A stretch of 64,000 nt of DNA from Vombatus ursinus (taxonomy: Eukaryota; Chordata; Mammalia; Diprotodontia; Vombatidae): contig NW_020954562.1 of assembly GCF_900497805.2 (NCBI RefSeq), forward strand, positions 20,672,347-20,736,346, given 5' to 3'. Both the position numbers and the translations under genes were made by a program. Each line of letters opens with the position of its first letter. The first letter of the stretch is position 1. The notes under the pieces are model-generated. The model worked only from the letters and a program-made list of their open reading frames with translations, made no database searches and was not told the origin of the DNA. Below are positions 45,038 through 55,885 of the stretch, piece by piece.

Positions 45038-45140
45038 TTCATTAGGGCTGTGATTTCATCATTGGGGAAATTCCCTTTGCCAATGCAGATTAAAATCTGT
45101 CCACTAACTTGGGATGGCCATAAAATTTCCCTATCACCTT
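45038..45140 (-). mobile_element. CORE-SINE start fragment
   Basis: ctgtgatttcatcattgggg and aattccctttgccaatgcag match the start of the family seen at 14.0 and 57.7 kb. Confidence 0.5.
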
Positions 45141-45637
45141 GTGATCAGATACTAAGCCCCTCAATCTAGTCTTATCAGGCTGGTTTTCAGATAGCAGTCC
45201 ATCACCTTACATGTACCAATATTTCTAGCTTGGTAAGAACCTCATATGACATTGAAGAGTCCTTGGGTTCTCAAAGGTTATGTCTGACAAGTACAAGTTC
45301 TGCTGGGTCTTACCGAACCATAGATTCCTGATTCAAACTAATAAAGTATTTTTAATGACTTGGGTTTTTGCAATGCCTTATGGTCATGATTATGAGTAGC
45401 AATGATCAATGGACAATACTGTAAGTATAAATAGAAAGGTGTAGAAGATTGGGCTGGACCCTAGAACTTGCTTCATTTGAATAAATACCAGATTTGTGCT
45501 CTGAGTAATTGAGGCTTGACAATACCTGTATTACCCTGAATTATCCTTTTGTAGGGAAGGCATGCTGGGGAGTCCAATGAGCCACTAGCCCGCTGTGAGC
45601 TATTGCCTTTGTGTTTACATACAAGTGTATGTGCTTA
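45141..45637. other. Unassigned intergenic stretch
   Basis: No repeat or coding signal recognised. Confidence 0.4.
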
Positions 45638-45768
45638 TAAGATCATAGGTTTAGAGATAGGAAGGACCTTAAGGGCCATCAAAAGGCCTTTTGAGGTTAT
45701 CTAATCCAACTTTGTCATTTTACAGATGAGATGACCCATGCCCATGGAGCTGAAGTGACTATCCCTAT
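45638..45768 (-). mobile_element. MIR fragment
   Basis: taggtttagagataggaagg, ttgtcattttacagatgaga. Confidence 0.72.
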
Positions 45769-45787
45769 CTCTGTGCCATCTATCCAC

Positions 45788-45895
45788 AGTAGAATGTCAG
45801 CTACTCTGGGAAGACAGTTTTCTTTCAGTGGAGGTCTCCCACACCTAGCAGAGGGCTTTCCTTACACGTAGTAACAAATGTTTGTTGAATAGAAA
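45788..45895 (+). mobile_element. L2 3' end
   Basis: agtagaatgtcagctactct, cacacctagcagagggcttt, gtaacaaatgtttgttgaat. Confidence 0.7.
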
Positions 45896-45922
45896 TGAAT
45901 TGCCTTGACTCTAAATGCATTT

Positions 45923-46072
45923 TTTTGTTTGTTTTTTGGTGAGGCAATTGAGGTTAAGTGACTTGCCCAGAGTCACACAGCTAGTAAGTGTCAAGTGTCT
46001 GAGGTTGGATTTGAACTCAGATCCTCCTGACTCCAAGATGGGAACTCTAGCCACTGTGCCACCTAGCTGCCC
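45923..46072 (-). mobile_element. WSINE1-like SINE with 14-bp target duplication
   Basis: Reversed copy from a T-rich tail through gttaagtgacttgcccagag to gccactgtgccacctagctg. Flanked by ctctaaatgcattt (45909-45922) and ctccaaatgcattt (46073-46086). Confidence 0.95.
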
Positions 46073-46087
46073 CTCCAAATGCATTTC

Positions 46088-46145
46088 TTAATTTTCTCAT
46101 TTTCTACCTTTTTTTCCTCTTTTGAATTGTCCTTAATTTCTGAAG
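46088..46145 (+). repeat. Direct repeat, copy 1
   Basis: attttctcattttctac...tttgaattgtcctt...ttctgaa occurs here and again at 47151-47208 with a few differences, 1.06 kb apart. The interval holds three MIRs and the CT tract. Confidence 0.75.
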
Positions 46146-46219
46146 TTTATCTAACTCCTTTACCAAAAAACAAAACCAAAAAAACCTTTTTCTGCTTCCA
46201 GTTTTCTGCTTCACTAGCA

Positions 46220-46293
46220 AATCATAGGAACACAGATTTGAGCCAGAAGAGAGCTTAGAGATCAACTCTAGCCTCACCTTCTTATTTCAGATA
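46220..46293 (-). mobile_element. MIR fragment
   Basis: aaatcataggaacacagatt, agagagcttagagatcaact. Confidence 0.55.
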
Positions 46294-46445
46294 TGGAGAC
46301 AGAAGACTTGGGTTTGAATTCTGCCTTTGACACGTATTACTTGTGTGACCTGGAGCTAGTCATGTAATCTCCCTGGGCCTTGGTTTGCTCATCTGTAAAA
46401 TGAGGGGGTTGGACTAAATGGCTTGTGAGGTCCCTTCCAGCTTTG
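46294..46445 (+). mobile_element. MIR fragment, inserted in the antisense MIR
   Basis: cttgggtttgaattctgcct, gtttgctcatctgtaaaatg, aggtcccttccagctttgaa. Confidence 0.75.
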
Positions 46446-46524
46446 AACCAATGCTTCTATGATCAATTGATCAATGAATCACCAACCATTTTTAAATGCT
46501 TGTAAGTGCCAGGCATTATGAAAG

Positions 46525-46633
46525 CACACATGAGGAAACCAAGGCCCTTGAAAATTTAAGTGATCTATTCAAGGTCACACAGGTAGCGAATAGCAGAGCC
46601 AGGTATCCTGGTCCTCTAACTACTAAACCATTG
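46525..46633 (-). mobile_element. MIR fragment
   Basis: cacacatgaggaaaccaagg, ttcaaggtcacacaggtagc. Confidence 0.72.
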
Positions 46634-47080
46634 TTCTGTCTCTCTCTCTCTGTCTCTGTCTATTTTTTCTCTCTCCTCTCTTTCCCTCCCTCCTCTTCAT
46701 TCCTCCTCCTTCCTTCTTTCTCCTCTCTCTCCTTTGTCTCTGTTGTTTCTGTATCTCTGTCTCTCATTCCTTCTCCCTCTCTTTTTCTTGCTCTCTCCCT
46801 CCCTTTATTCCTCTCCTTCCTCCTTTTCTTTTTCTCCTCTTTCCTTTTATCTCTCTCTCCTCTCTCTTCTTCTCTTTCCCTCTCCCTCCTCTCTCCCTCT
46901 CTCTCTGTGTCTCTGTTATTCTCCTTCTCTATATCTCTGTCTCCTCCTCCCTCTTTCTCTCTTTCTATCCCTCCCTCTCCTCCCCTCTCTCTTCTCCTCC
47001 TCCTCCTCCTCCTCCTCCTCCTCCTTCTTCTTCTTCTTCTTCTTCTTCTTCTTCTTCTTCTTCTTCTTCTTCTCTCTCCA
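46634..47080 (+). repeat. Pyrimidine-rich tract with (CCT)n and (CTT)n
   Basis: About 450 bp almost without purines on the plus strand: irregular tctctc text, then (cct)n at 46994-47021 and (ctt)n at 47022-47073. The 199- and 121-codon frames here are S/L/P/F artefacts. Confidence 0.95.
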
Positions 47081-47150
47081 CATTACTTCCCTTAGTTAAA
47101 AAAGATTCTTTCCTCAAACATCCAACTCTTCTTAACTACAATTCGTTCTC

Positions 47151-47208
47151 TTTTATTTTCTCATTTTCTACTTTTTTTTTCTTTTTTGAATTGTCCTTTT
47201 CTGAATTT
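47151..47208 (+). repeat. Direct repeat, copy 2
   Basis: Partner of 46088-46145. Confidence 0.75.
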
Positions 47209-48551
47209 CAAGACCCGCCCATGGCCAGGACATATTTGGGAGTAAAGTGGGGCAAGGGAGGCAGTCACATTAAAATACTAAAAGATTTAGTCAGAGGTAA
47301 CTTAAATATGTTATATGGCTTCAGATTTGCTCATCTTAATAATCTGGGCTGTCTATACCCACCCCCAAGTTTAATTATTTTTTGCAAGAATTCAAATCCC
47401 ATGATTGTATAGACACAATCTTGCATCCTTGAAATTCCTCTCCCCACTCTGCCTGGTGCCAGCCCCTTCTTTTCAGGTTTGGAGGAAATGGAGCATTCTT
47501 CATAGGCCTCTCTCTAGGTCCATTTATGACTATTATCTCCACCTCCTCTTTATCACCCAGCTTCTGTGTTCCTTGCCTTTTCTCTCCCTGAGGTCCACTT
47601 CCTTGTCAAAGCTTCTCTTATCAAAGCATACTTTTTTCAAGGAATTTTTAACTCAGGCCTCTCACTGGGTCCTCAGTATTAGTTAAGCTGGCACTGCCTA
47701 GAGGTCTCTACAGTATAGCCTCATAGCCCACGTCAACTCCACTGGTACACTGAACCTTGCACAGAATCTACCAGTATGGCCCTAGATTTAAAGGTACCAA
47801 CACATGGCATCACATACAATAGAGCTAACTATGAGGCTTATTGATGGTATATAAAACAAACAAAAAGTATTTTGAGGATGCACATGTCCTATTGCCTCAT
47901 TGTCATTCAAGGTATCAATAACTATTCTAGTGCCAAGATATAAAGCAGTATTTGCAATTGTCTTACTATTCCCCACCACCACCACCCCATCAGCATTTTA
48001 CATAATGAATCTGATTCAGCTGGGATGGAGGGAAGAGTTAGAGATCTTACTAAAATAGATAAGGGGAGCTGGAGCCCATTCCCATTCACCAATTCATGGT
48101 AAACATGACAGCCACCTTTCAATACACTGTGAATAGGACAGATATGAATAAACAAAGAGACTGAGAGAATTCCTTTGTCTTCAGGAACTGCATTTAGTGA
48201 CTCTTCTGTCAGTCCAGTTGTTTTTGGGGAGCTAATCTCAGATGGAAAGTGTGAGTGGACCAGACAAATTCAAGGGTTTTAGAATTTTTAAATAATTATA
48301 ATCAATTGATCTGCCAGAGCCTTAGTGTTCCTTTCAATTCCCTCTAAAAGAAGGAGCCCCAAAAGGGCAAACCAAGTCATAGGACCAAGTGCTTTCCTCT
48401 CAACCACCTTGTAAGGTAGGTACTACAAGTATAATCAACATTTTGAAGATGGGGAAACTGAACTTGCCCAGGAGAGTAGTGGGTTTTCTCCTATGCCATG
48501 TCTCATCTCTCTTGTTTTAGAACAGCCTTAGAGTCAGGTTAGCCATTCTTT
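47209..48551. other. Unassigned stretch, 1.3 kb
   Basis: Frames of 65-93 codons with no domain signal. 47560-47700 is pyrimidine-rich and may be decayed L2. Confidence 0.35.
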
Positions 48552-48935
48552 TTTGCAGTCTGGCATTTAAAACTCCTCAATATGACTCCCCACTTACTTT
48601 TCCAGATGTTTCAAATTACTCCCCTTCAAATGCTCTATATTCCAACCAAACTGGCCTTTACCAGCCATTCTTTGAACTGGGTACTCTTCTCTAAACCATG
48701 CCTGGAACACTTCCCCTTTTCTCCTCCACTTCTCAGAATTTCTATCTTATTTCAGGGCTCAGTTCTGACACCCCCTTCCATGAAGCCCCTCCTGACTTCC
48801 CCCAGTTATTAGCACTACTCCCTCCCGAAAGTATTTTGTATAGATGTTGTATATCACCACTAGAGAGCTAAGTTGCTTAAGGATGGGACTGTATTGCTCT
48901 TGTCTTTGTGGCCCTCAAAGAGCAAGCTGTTCAAC
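48552..48935 (+). mobile_element. LINE L2 ORF2 end and 3'UTR
   Basis: gtctggcatttaaaactcct, ccatgcctggaacacttccc, catgaagcccctcctgactt, then gatgggactgtattgctctt. Translation of 48582-48812 keeps most of the L2 C-terminal frame (76 codons). Confidence 0.85.
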
Positions 48936-48937
48936 TA

Positions 48938-48992
48938 TTTGCTGGATTGGATTGGGTTGAATTGGGTTGGATTGGGTTGAATTGAATTGAAT
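48938..48992 (+). repeat. (TTGGA)n/(TTGAA)n minisatellite
   Basis: Ten or so five-base units at the L2 3' end. Confidence 0.9.
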
Positions 48993-49722
48993 TGCAACTA
49001 GGCCTGGCTTTATGATAAGTTATTTGACTTGCTTATTTTGCTGAGCTGTTATTACAAGTCTCCCCTAGCCTTTCTTCCCTCTCCTCACCTTGGCAACATA
49101 AGGACCCACTTTCAAGTGCCTGCAGGTTGCTCTTGCTTTGTAGGGGTAATATTTTACTTCATTCCATTTTACCAATCTGGAATTGGAGCTTGGCAGAACA
49201 GAACATGCAAACAGATGTGAACTGATATCAATTTATGCTTAAAATATATAAATAAATGTTCAGGAATTGACTGCCGAGAAATCAAATTATTTTACCTATT
49301 AAGTGATCTTTGAGTCCAGGCCACACATGCTCCAAGTTTGAAAATAATCAAATATCATTAATAAAGTCCCTTGGCTTCTAAAACCTGTCATTATTCATTG
49401 TCATTCATTATGTAAGATTACATAACCCCTGATTCTTTTTTTTTGCCCTTCATTACTCCTTTCCATACTAAATGTGGACATCAGCCCTCACTTTAACCAT
49501 CCTGAAAACTGACTCATTTCTCTTTCAATCTCTTGATGTTTTAATAGTCTTTTTGTGGCTCAGATTGGAAATCTTCGACTCATCTGTAGACAAATAGGAC
49601 TTTACCATTCTTGTTCTCTAGTTTTTCTGACATTCTGAAGACCTCAAAGCCAATATTAGATTCATCAATGTTTCCACTTCCCCAAATACTTTAAAACAAT
49701 GGCAGATAGAAAATAATGCTCA
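48993..49722. other. Unassigned intergenic stretch
   Basis: No repeat or coding signal recognised. Confidence 0.4.
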
Positions 49723-49976
49723 TCCAACTTGGTGGCACAGTGGATAAAGCTCTTGGCCAAGGGTTAGGAAGACCTGAATTCAAATTCCGTTTCAGACATT
49801 TATTATGTGACCTTAGGCAAATCACTTTAGCCTCTGTCTGCCTCAGTTTCTATAACTGTAATAATAGTATCTTCCTCCCAGGGTTGTTGTGAAGAGCAAA
49901 TGAGATAATATTTGAAAAGTGCTTAGCATAGTGCTTGACACATAGTAAGTGTTTAATAAATGCTTTGTGCCTTCCT
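49723..49976 (+). mobile_element. THER1/MIR CORE-SINE, full length
   Basis: tRNA-like head (cttggtggcacagtggataa), CORE (tctgcctcagtttctataac), L2-type tail (gcttgacacatagtaagtgt, taataaatgctttg). Confidence 0.9.
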
Positions 49977-50230
49977 TCTTTTTGGTAAGCTTCTCTTCCC
50001 TTAGCCTCCTTCATTATATTGTTATATTAATTGAGGTGGTTGACTAGTTTGGCAAGTAATTTAGAGCCTTATTTCTATCCTGGTAATTGCTAGCCCTAAC
50101 AGTAATCTGCTAAATTTGTTGCAAAGAAAATCAAATTCCCTGACAAAAGAGATTGCTTTTGTATGTTGGGCTTCAGTGTATTTTCCCAACTACTGAGCAA
50201 TTGTCCCTGGAGCTACCAAAAAGTAAGTAG

Positions 50231-50302
50231 CTTTCTGAACAGGTCCATGTCAGTGGAAATTTCTCTCCTGACTTCCTCCTAGCATGTCTTATCCAGCTAT
50301 CT
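50231..50302 (+). repeat. First donor-like segment of the 52-kb filler
   Basis: ctttct...caggtc.atgtcagtgg to cagctatct aligns without gaps to 52065-52136 at a constant offset of 1834, with about eight differences in 72 bp. Not a repeat family I recognise. Confidence 0.82.
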
Positions 50303-50487
50303 TTGGGTTTCCTTTATTAACACATGGAGGAAGTTTCTGTTGCATCATTTCCAAGGATCCATTGTGATTATGAAGAGACTTATTAAGCACTTAATTGGAA
50401 GGGATGCTTTCTACATTTGGAGGGAATTAAATAGAGCTCATACCTGCCCTCTTGGCACTCACAAGCTAAGACAGACCTACTAAAACT

Positions 50488-50650
50488 GAAATTGATTGGT
50501 CAGTCAATCAATAGACACTTATTAAGTGCCTTCTCTGTGCCAAGCAGTATGCTAGGCACCGAGATGGTACAGTGTAGTAGAAAGAGTCTTGGCTTTGGAG
50601 TCAAAATTTGGGTTCAGATCCTTTCTCTGCCATGTAATAACTGTGTGGCA
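50488..50650. mobile_element. L2 tail (minus) joined to MIR head (plus)
   Basis: 50488-50565 is a reversed L2 end (agtgccttctctgtgccaag). 50566-50650 is a sense MIR start (gtagtagaaagagtcttggc, gggttcagatcctttctctg). Confidence 0.65.
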
Positions 50651-50651
50651 T

Positions 50652-52064
50652 TATAGAATTGTGTTTGGTCATTGTGTTGATCAGAGTTCCTAAGTCTTTC
50701 AAAGTTGCTTATTTCTATAATATTGTTGTTGTATGAATTGTTCCCCTAGTTCCACTCACTTCATTTTGTGTCAGTTTATACTAGTCTTCTCTGAAATCAT
50801 CCGTTTTATCACTTCTTATGGCACAATAGTGTTCCATCACGTTCATATACCATAACTTGTTCAGCTGTTCCCCAAATGATAAGCACTGCCTTAGTTTCCA
50901 ACTATTTGCTACTACAAAAACTGCTGCTAGAAATACATTTTGACTACCTGGGTCCTTTTTTTCTTTCTTTGCTATCTTTGGAGTGGAGACCCAATTACAG
51001 TATCACTGGGTCAGAATGTAGGCACAGTTTAATTATTCTTTGAGCATAGTTCCAAATAACTTTCCAAAATGGCTGGACTAGTAACATAGCATTAATTTAC
51101 CTATTTACCCACAGCCCCTCCAACATTTGTCACTTTTTTTTTTTGATCAACTTTGCCAAGTTGATATCTGTCAGACAGTACCTCAGAATTGTTTTAATTT
51201 GTATTCTTCTATTAGTGATTTAGCAGTAGTGTCAAACTAAAATAGAAAGGTATCCCTGACATTGCATATTAACTTAGAAAATATCAAATTAACATTATCT
51301 ATGTAGAATTGTATTTTTATTATTTTGTTAAATATCTTCTAATTACATTTTAATCTGGTTCTGCTAAGGAAGCTCAAATGAGTTTGACACCTCTGATTTA
51401 GAGCACTGGTTTCCTATGGTTTTTGATAGCTTGGATTTCTTCCTCTGAAAACTGCCTACTCATATCCTTTCACCATTTATCCATTGAGAAATGGCTTCTA
51501 TTCTTATAAATTTTAATCAGTTCCCTAAATATCATAGAAATGAGATCTTTATCAGAGAAACTTGCTATAAATATTTTTCCCAATTTCCTAAATCTCTCAT
51601 TTTTGCTAAATTGGTTTTGCTTGTGCACAAACTTTTTCATCTTATGTAATCAAAAGCATCTATTTTATCTCCAGTGAACCTCTCTGTCTCTTGTTTGGTC
51701 TTGAATTCTTCCCCTATCTATAGATCTGACAGGTAATTTCTTCCATGTTCCTCAAATTTTGAAGACATTCTTTGTGTCTAACTAATTTATTCATTTGGAG
51801 CTTGTCTTGGTATACAGTGTAAGATGTTGGTTTATACCTAGTTTCTGGCATATCACTTTCCAGTTTTCCCAGCAGTTTGTGTCAAATGGTGAGTTCTTGC
51901 CCCAATAGCTGAGACCTTTAGGTTTACCAAGCACTAGGCTATTGTGCTCATTTGTTTATGTAGATTATGTCCTTGAGCTATTCCATTGATCATTACCTCT
52001 CTAATTACCCAATACCAAATTGTTTTGATGATTACAATTTTGCAGTATAGTTTAAGATCTGGTA
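50652..52064 (-). mobile_element. Antisense L1, left part
   Basis: Reversed marsupial L1: gatcagagttcctaagtctt, cttatggcacaatagtgttc, ccaactatttgctactacaa, aaactgcctactcatatcct, tcatttggagcttgtcttgg, agtttaagatctggtac. A hAT MITE sits inside (51224-51393). The L1 stops at 52064 and resumes at 52395. All frames broken. Confidence 0.88.
51224..51393. mobile_element. hAT-type MITE in L1, perfect 8-bp target duplication
   Basis: 170-bp element between two copies of tgatttag (51216-51223 and 51394-51401). Terminal inverted repeats cagtagtgtcaaact and gagtttgacacctc pair over gtgtcaaact. No transposase; non-autonomous. Confidence 0.93.
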
Positions 52065-52394
52065 CTTTCTTATCAGGTCGATGTCAGTGGAAAATTCTCT
52101 CCTGACTTCTTCCTAGCATGTTTTCTTCAGCTATCTCATCAGTCAAGGTCAATTTTTACAGAGTTGATAAATCAGAGGATGATTATTCATGTTACAAAAA
52201 GAATAGACTGATTTTGTACACAAAAACCTGAAGCATTGAAATCAAAGGACTACTATTTTTAATCAAATCACAAAGAAGTATTTATTTTGGAAATATGAGA
52301 GGCAGCATGGTATAGTGGGTGGAAGATTGGCCTTGGGTTCAAGAAGACCTAAAATAAGTCCTGCCTCAGTTGGGCTTATCTCAGCAATGTGACC
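52065..52394 (+). repeat. Filler inside L1 built from two nearby segments
   Basis: 52065-52136 matches 50231-50302. 52133-52394 matches 53869-54131 (about nine differences and one 1-bp indel over 262 bp). The two pieces overlap by the shared atct. It ends in gacc, where a MIR that continues at the downstream locus is cut and L1 (cctttcctttccacattttt) takes over. No target duplication or terminal repeats. Confidence 0.88.
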
Positions 52395-52692
52395 CCTTTC
52401 CTTTCCACATTTTTCATTAATTTTCTTGATATTTTTGATCTTTTGTTTCTCCACACAAATTTTGTTATTTTTCCTAGCTCTATAAAGTAATCCCTTGATA
52501 GTTTGGTATGCCACTGAACACATAAAATAATTTAGTGTTGTCATTTTTATTATATTGACTCATCATATCCATGAGCAATTAATTTTCTACAATTATTTAG
52601 ATTATTCTTTGTGTAAAAAAATATTTCATAATTGTGTTCATGTAATTCCAACGTAGGTTTTGGCAGAAAGACTTCCAAGTATTTCAAAACTG
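52395..52692 (-). mobile_element. Antisense L1, right part
   Basis: Takes up the L1 where 52064 leaves it, minus a few bases: ttcattaattttcttgatat, tcctagctctataaagtaat, tcatatccatgagcaattaa, aagacttccaagtatttc. Confidence 0.85.
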
Positions 52693-53105
52693 TTTGAGCT
52701 GGGTTCTGAAGGAAATAAGGTTTCTAAGAAATAGGGATAAAAAAAGAGTGCATTGGATAGCCAATATAAATCACAGAAACAGGAAATGACATGCAAGTGA
52801 GCAACAGCAAAAAGGCTGTTTTGGCTAGATGGTAGAGTGAGGGTGGGGTGATAGGGAGCAGTGTTTTAAAAAGCTAGAAAGGTAAGCTAGGGGCAGATTG
52901 TAAAGAACTTCAAATGACAAACAGAGGAATTTATATTTTATCCCAGACATAAGAGGAAGCCACTGAAGTGTATTGAGCAGGGGAGAGTGACATAGATGGA
53001 CCTATATTTTAGGAAAATCATTCTGGTTGCAGTGCAGAAGAAGGAGTGAAGTGGAGAGAGAGACTCGAGTCAGGTAGATGGGTTAGGACCATGAAAAGGC
53101 ATAGA
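52693..53105 (-). mobile_element. LINE L2 3' part
   Basis: Reversed L2: agattgtaaagaacttcaaa, acaaacagaggaatttatat, agccactgaagtgtattgag, attttaggaaaatcattctg. Confidence 0.78.
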
Positions 53106-53868
53106 AGCAGCAAAATTAAAACATTAAAATAGCACAAGAGTGAATGGTGCAAAACATAATTGTAGAATAGATAAGAAAGAAGTTAAGAAACTATGCTATA
53201 GAGGTCAAAGGATAAATGAGTCAAATGCATGGGTGATCAGAATAGGCTAGCAGAGTTGGAAATAGGAATTTTTGTGCCTGAGGCAAACAACCAGGAAGTA
53301 GGGGCCAGGACTAGCCTGGTAAGGAGCCTCACCCGGTATGCCCTCTGAAAAGGAGGATGAAGCACATCTGGTAGCTTCCTATTTTAACTAATTATTGTTG
53401 CTAACTAGGTGGTAAGCACTACTGATCCTACCGCTGAAGGACTTCACTGGAAATGCTGTTGGTGCTTTCTAATTTCAGTGCCCTCAGGCAAAGTACAAGT
53501 AGCCCCTGCCAAGTTCCAGATCAGAGGCAGGAAAAGGGGTGAAGTGCTATTCCTCTCTCATCACTTTGGAGCAACACTGATTTCTCACATAAAGAAACAG
53601 GGCAGGACACAGCTGGAGACATAAAAATGAAAGCTGGCTTTCATTTTGTCAAATGAAGGGACACAAGACCATCCATCACCTTTGGCAACTATGCCAATGG
53701 ATATGACAAACACTTGGCCAGTGTTAATGTGTCTTTATAAAATATTTTGCTGAGATATTAGGTCAGGAATTTGTACAACTTTCATTGATTATGTAAATTT
53801 GTTACCACACTTTCAGAGGAATTAAGTAGATTTGGAGGTTTATAGATTCATTCCCATTTTCAAGAAAA
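53106..53868. other. Unassigned intergenic stretch
   Basis: The 71-codon frame at 53409-53624 has somewhat higher GC but no recognised domain. Confidence 0.35.
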
Positions 53869-54131
53869 ATCTCATCAGTCAAGGTCAATTTTTACAGAGT
53901 TGATAAATCAAAGGATGATTATTCATGTTACAAAAAGAATAGACTGATTTTTTACACAAAAACCTGAAGCATTGCAATCAAAGGACTATTATTTTTAATC
54001 AAATCACAAAGAAGTTTTTATTTTGGAAATATAAGAGGCAGCATGGTATAAGTGGGTGGAAGATTGGCCTTGGGTTCAGAAAGACCTAAAATAAGTCCTG
54101 CCTCAGTTGGGCTTATCTCAGCAATGTGACC
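53869..54131 (+). repeat. Second donor-like segment of the 52-kb filler
   Basis: Partner of 52133-52394. It probably represents the original because the MIR in its right part continues beyond 54131 (catgagtaagccattcgat), while in the filler the MIR is cut at that point. Confidence 0.85.
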
Positions 54132-54150
54132 ATGAGTAAGCCATTCGATA
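54030..54150 (+). mobile_element. MIR-type CORE-SINE head
   Basis: aggcagcatggtataagtgg, agattggccttgggttcaga, gcaatgtgaccatgagtaag. Confidence 0.7.
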
Positions 54151-54589
54151 CACACACACCCCTCTTAAAATCTATAAATTACCAAACTGAACCTATGAAG
54201 AGACTTTGCGCCCCTAAAGTTCTACACTGGTGGGAAGGTTGAAGAAGTCTCAATGTCAGAAGGGGAGGGGTGAGGAATGACAGATGTAAAATAGCTTGAA
54301 CATTCTAACTCATCTCCTACATAGTTAGAACCACAGTCTCACACTCCTTGAACCACATTTTCTCCTATTCTTTCAAGGCAATTGTCCAGACTGGTTTGTA
54401 TTTTCTTTCCACTCATTTCACACAAAAATTCCTGCATATCCGCGTACATACTGTGCATTTTTATTTTTATCTCCCTTCTCTATTCTTATCTCTCTTTTCC
54501 TCTATGCTACTGTGCTAAATAACTCTAATCACAATTTTGGAGGCAGCTATGCTCTCTAAAACAACAGGGCATTAGCCCAAAATCTGCAC
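54151..54589. other. Unassigned intergenic stretch
   Basis: No repeat or coding signal recognised. Confidence 0.4.
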
Positions 54590-54668
54590 ATTCCTGTGCG
54601 TACATGTTTTTACCCACTGCCTAGCACAGTGCCTGAGACAGAGTAGGCACTCAAACGCTTGTTGAATT
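54590..54668 (+). mobile_element. L2 3' end
   Basis: actgcctagcacagtgcctg, agagtaggcactcaaacgct. Confidence 0.72.
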
Positions 54669-54847
54669 CCTGGCGCCAAGACTTACCTTCTATGTTTCCG
54701 AGGGAATTCAATTCAATTGTTTGAATTAAATTAATTCCTCATCCAAAAGTTGATCCTCTATTCTACCTCTGATTTCCTACTCCCTCACCCTCCTTTTAGG
54801 CACTGGTGATTTCATGGATATAGGGAATTGTCCTAGAAGAAAACTCC

Positions 54848-55006
54848 CTCTACCAACTCAGATCAGCACCTGATCAGCTCCTTAAGTCTTAGAGTTACAC
54901 TGAAAGATTAACCTTGCCAAAGGTCACACGGTTAGTTATGTGCCAAAAATGGAACCTGAACCTAGGTCCTTTTAGCTCTAAGGCAAGCTCTTTATCTGTA
55001 TCTCCC
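54848..55006 (-). mobile_element. CORE-SINE fragment
   Basis: taaccttgccaaaggtcaca, acctgaacctaggtcctttt. Confidence 0.62.
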
Positions 55007-55099
55007 TGCTTAAGATGGAATCCCTAAAATAATGAAATTGGCAATTTTGGGAAAATATTTGTTGATCCTAATACTCGTGATTGCTTAGAGGGGAGGGAA

Positions 55100-55362
55100 G
55101 GAAACAAGCATTTATGAAGCACTTACTAAGCCAGCCACGGTGCTAAGTGCTTTACAAATCTTATATCATTTGATCCTTACAACCATCCTGGGAAGTAGAT
55201 GATATTATACTCATTTTACAGATGAAGAAACTGAGGCAGACAAAGGTTAAGTGTATAGCCAAGGGCCACATAGCTAGGAAGTGTCTGAGGCTGGATTTGA
55301 ACTCAGGTCTTCCTGATTCCAGATTCAAAACTCTACCTACTGCATTACCTAGTTTGCCTTTA
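55100..55362 (-). mobile_element. THER1/MIR CORE-SINE, full length
   Basis: Reversed tail (ggtgctaagtgctttacaaa), CORE (tactcattttacagatgaag), head (ctggatttgaactcaggtct, cattacctagtttgcc). Confidence 0.9.
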
Positions 55363-55444
55363 AAATTTAATTATGTATAAAGTTAAAACTATTTTAAATT
55401 TTTAAAATTTAATTTCTAAAGTAAATCACATTTTAAAAATCATT

Positions 55445-55612
55445 GATTTAGACCTGAAAATCACGTTAGAGGCCCCTCAAGTCTAACCCCCTGATTTTAA
55501 CAGTTGAGAAAACTGAGGCCTAGAAAGGTGAAGGAATTTGCCCATGATCTCACAACTATTAAGTATCTCATGAAGGGCTTGAACTCATATTTATCCTGAC
55601 TTCAAGGAGTAT
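55445..55612 (-). mobile_element. MIR-type CORE-SINE
   Basis: cacgttagaggcccctcaag, gttgagaaaactgaggccta, gaatttgcccatgatctcac. Confidence 0.78.
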
Positions 55613-55885
55613 TTAAATATTTTATCCTTCTTTCTTTCTTCATGGGAATTTGCATTCATATTAAAATTCATTTTAATTTTTGGAAGGAGTTTCCTGTTTT
55701 GGAAGATACAGTCTTCTGTTTGTACATAAACAAACAAACAAAAAAAAAAACTTGGCCAAAAACAGTATTGTTCTTCATCTTGCCATTAATCAGATGACTT
55801 AAATGGCTAAAGCACCCAATGAAATGTTTAGTGAACTTTTAAAAAACCAAGTTTCCAAACTTTCCAAGGTTAAATTAGTCTCTTC

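Noticed and set aside
46496-47099. 199- and 121-codon plus-strand frames
   Set aside because: Translation of the CT tract and (CTT)n; low complexity.
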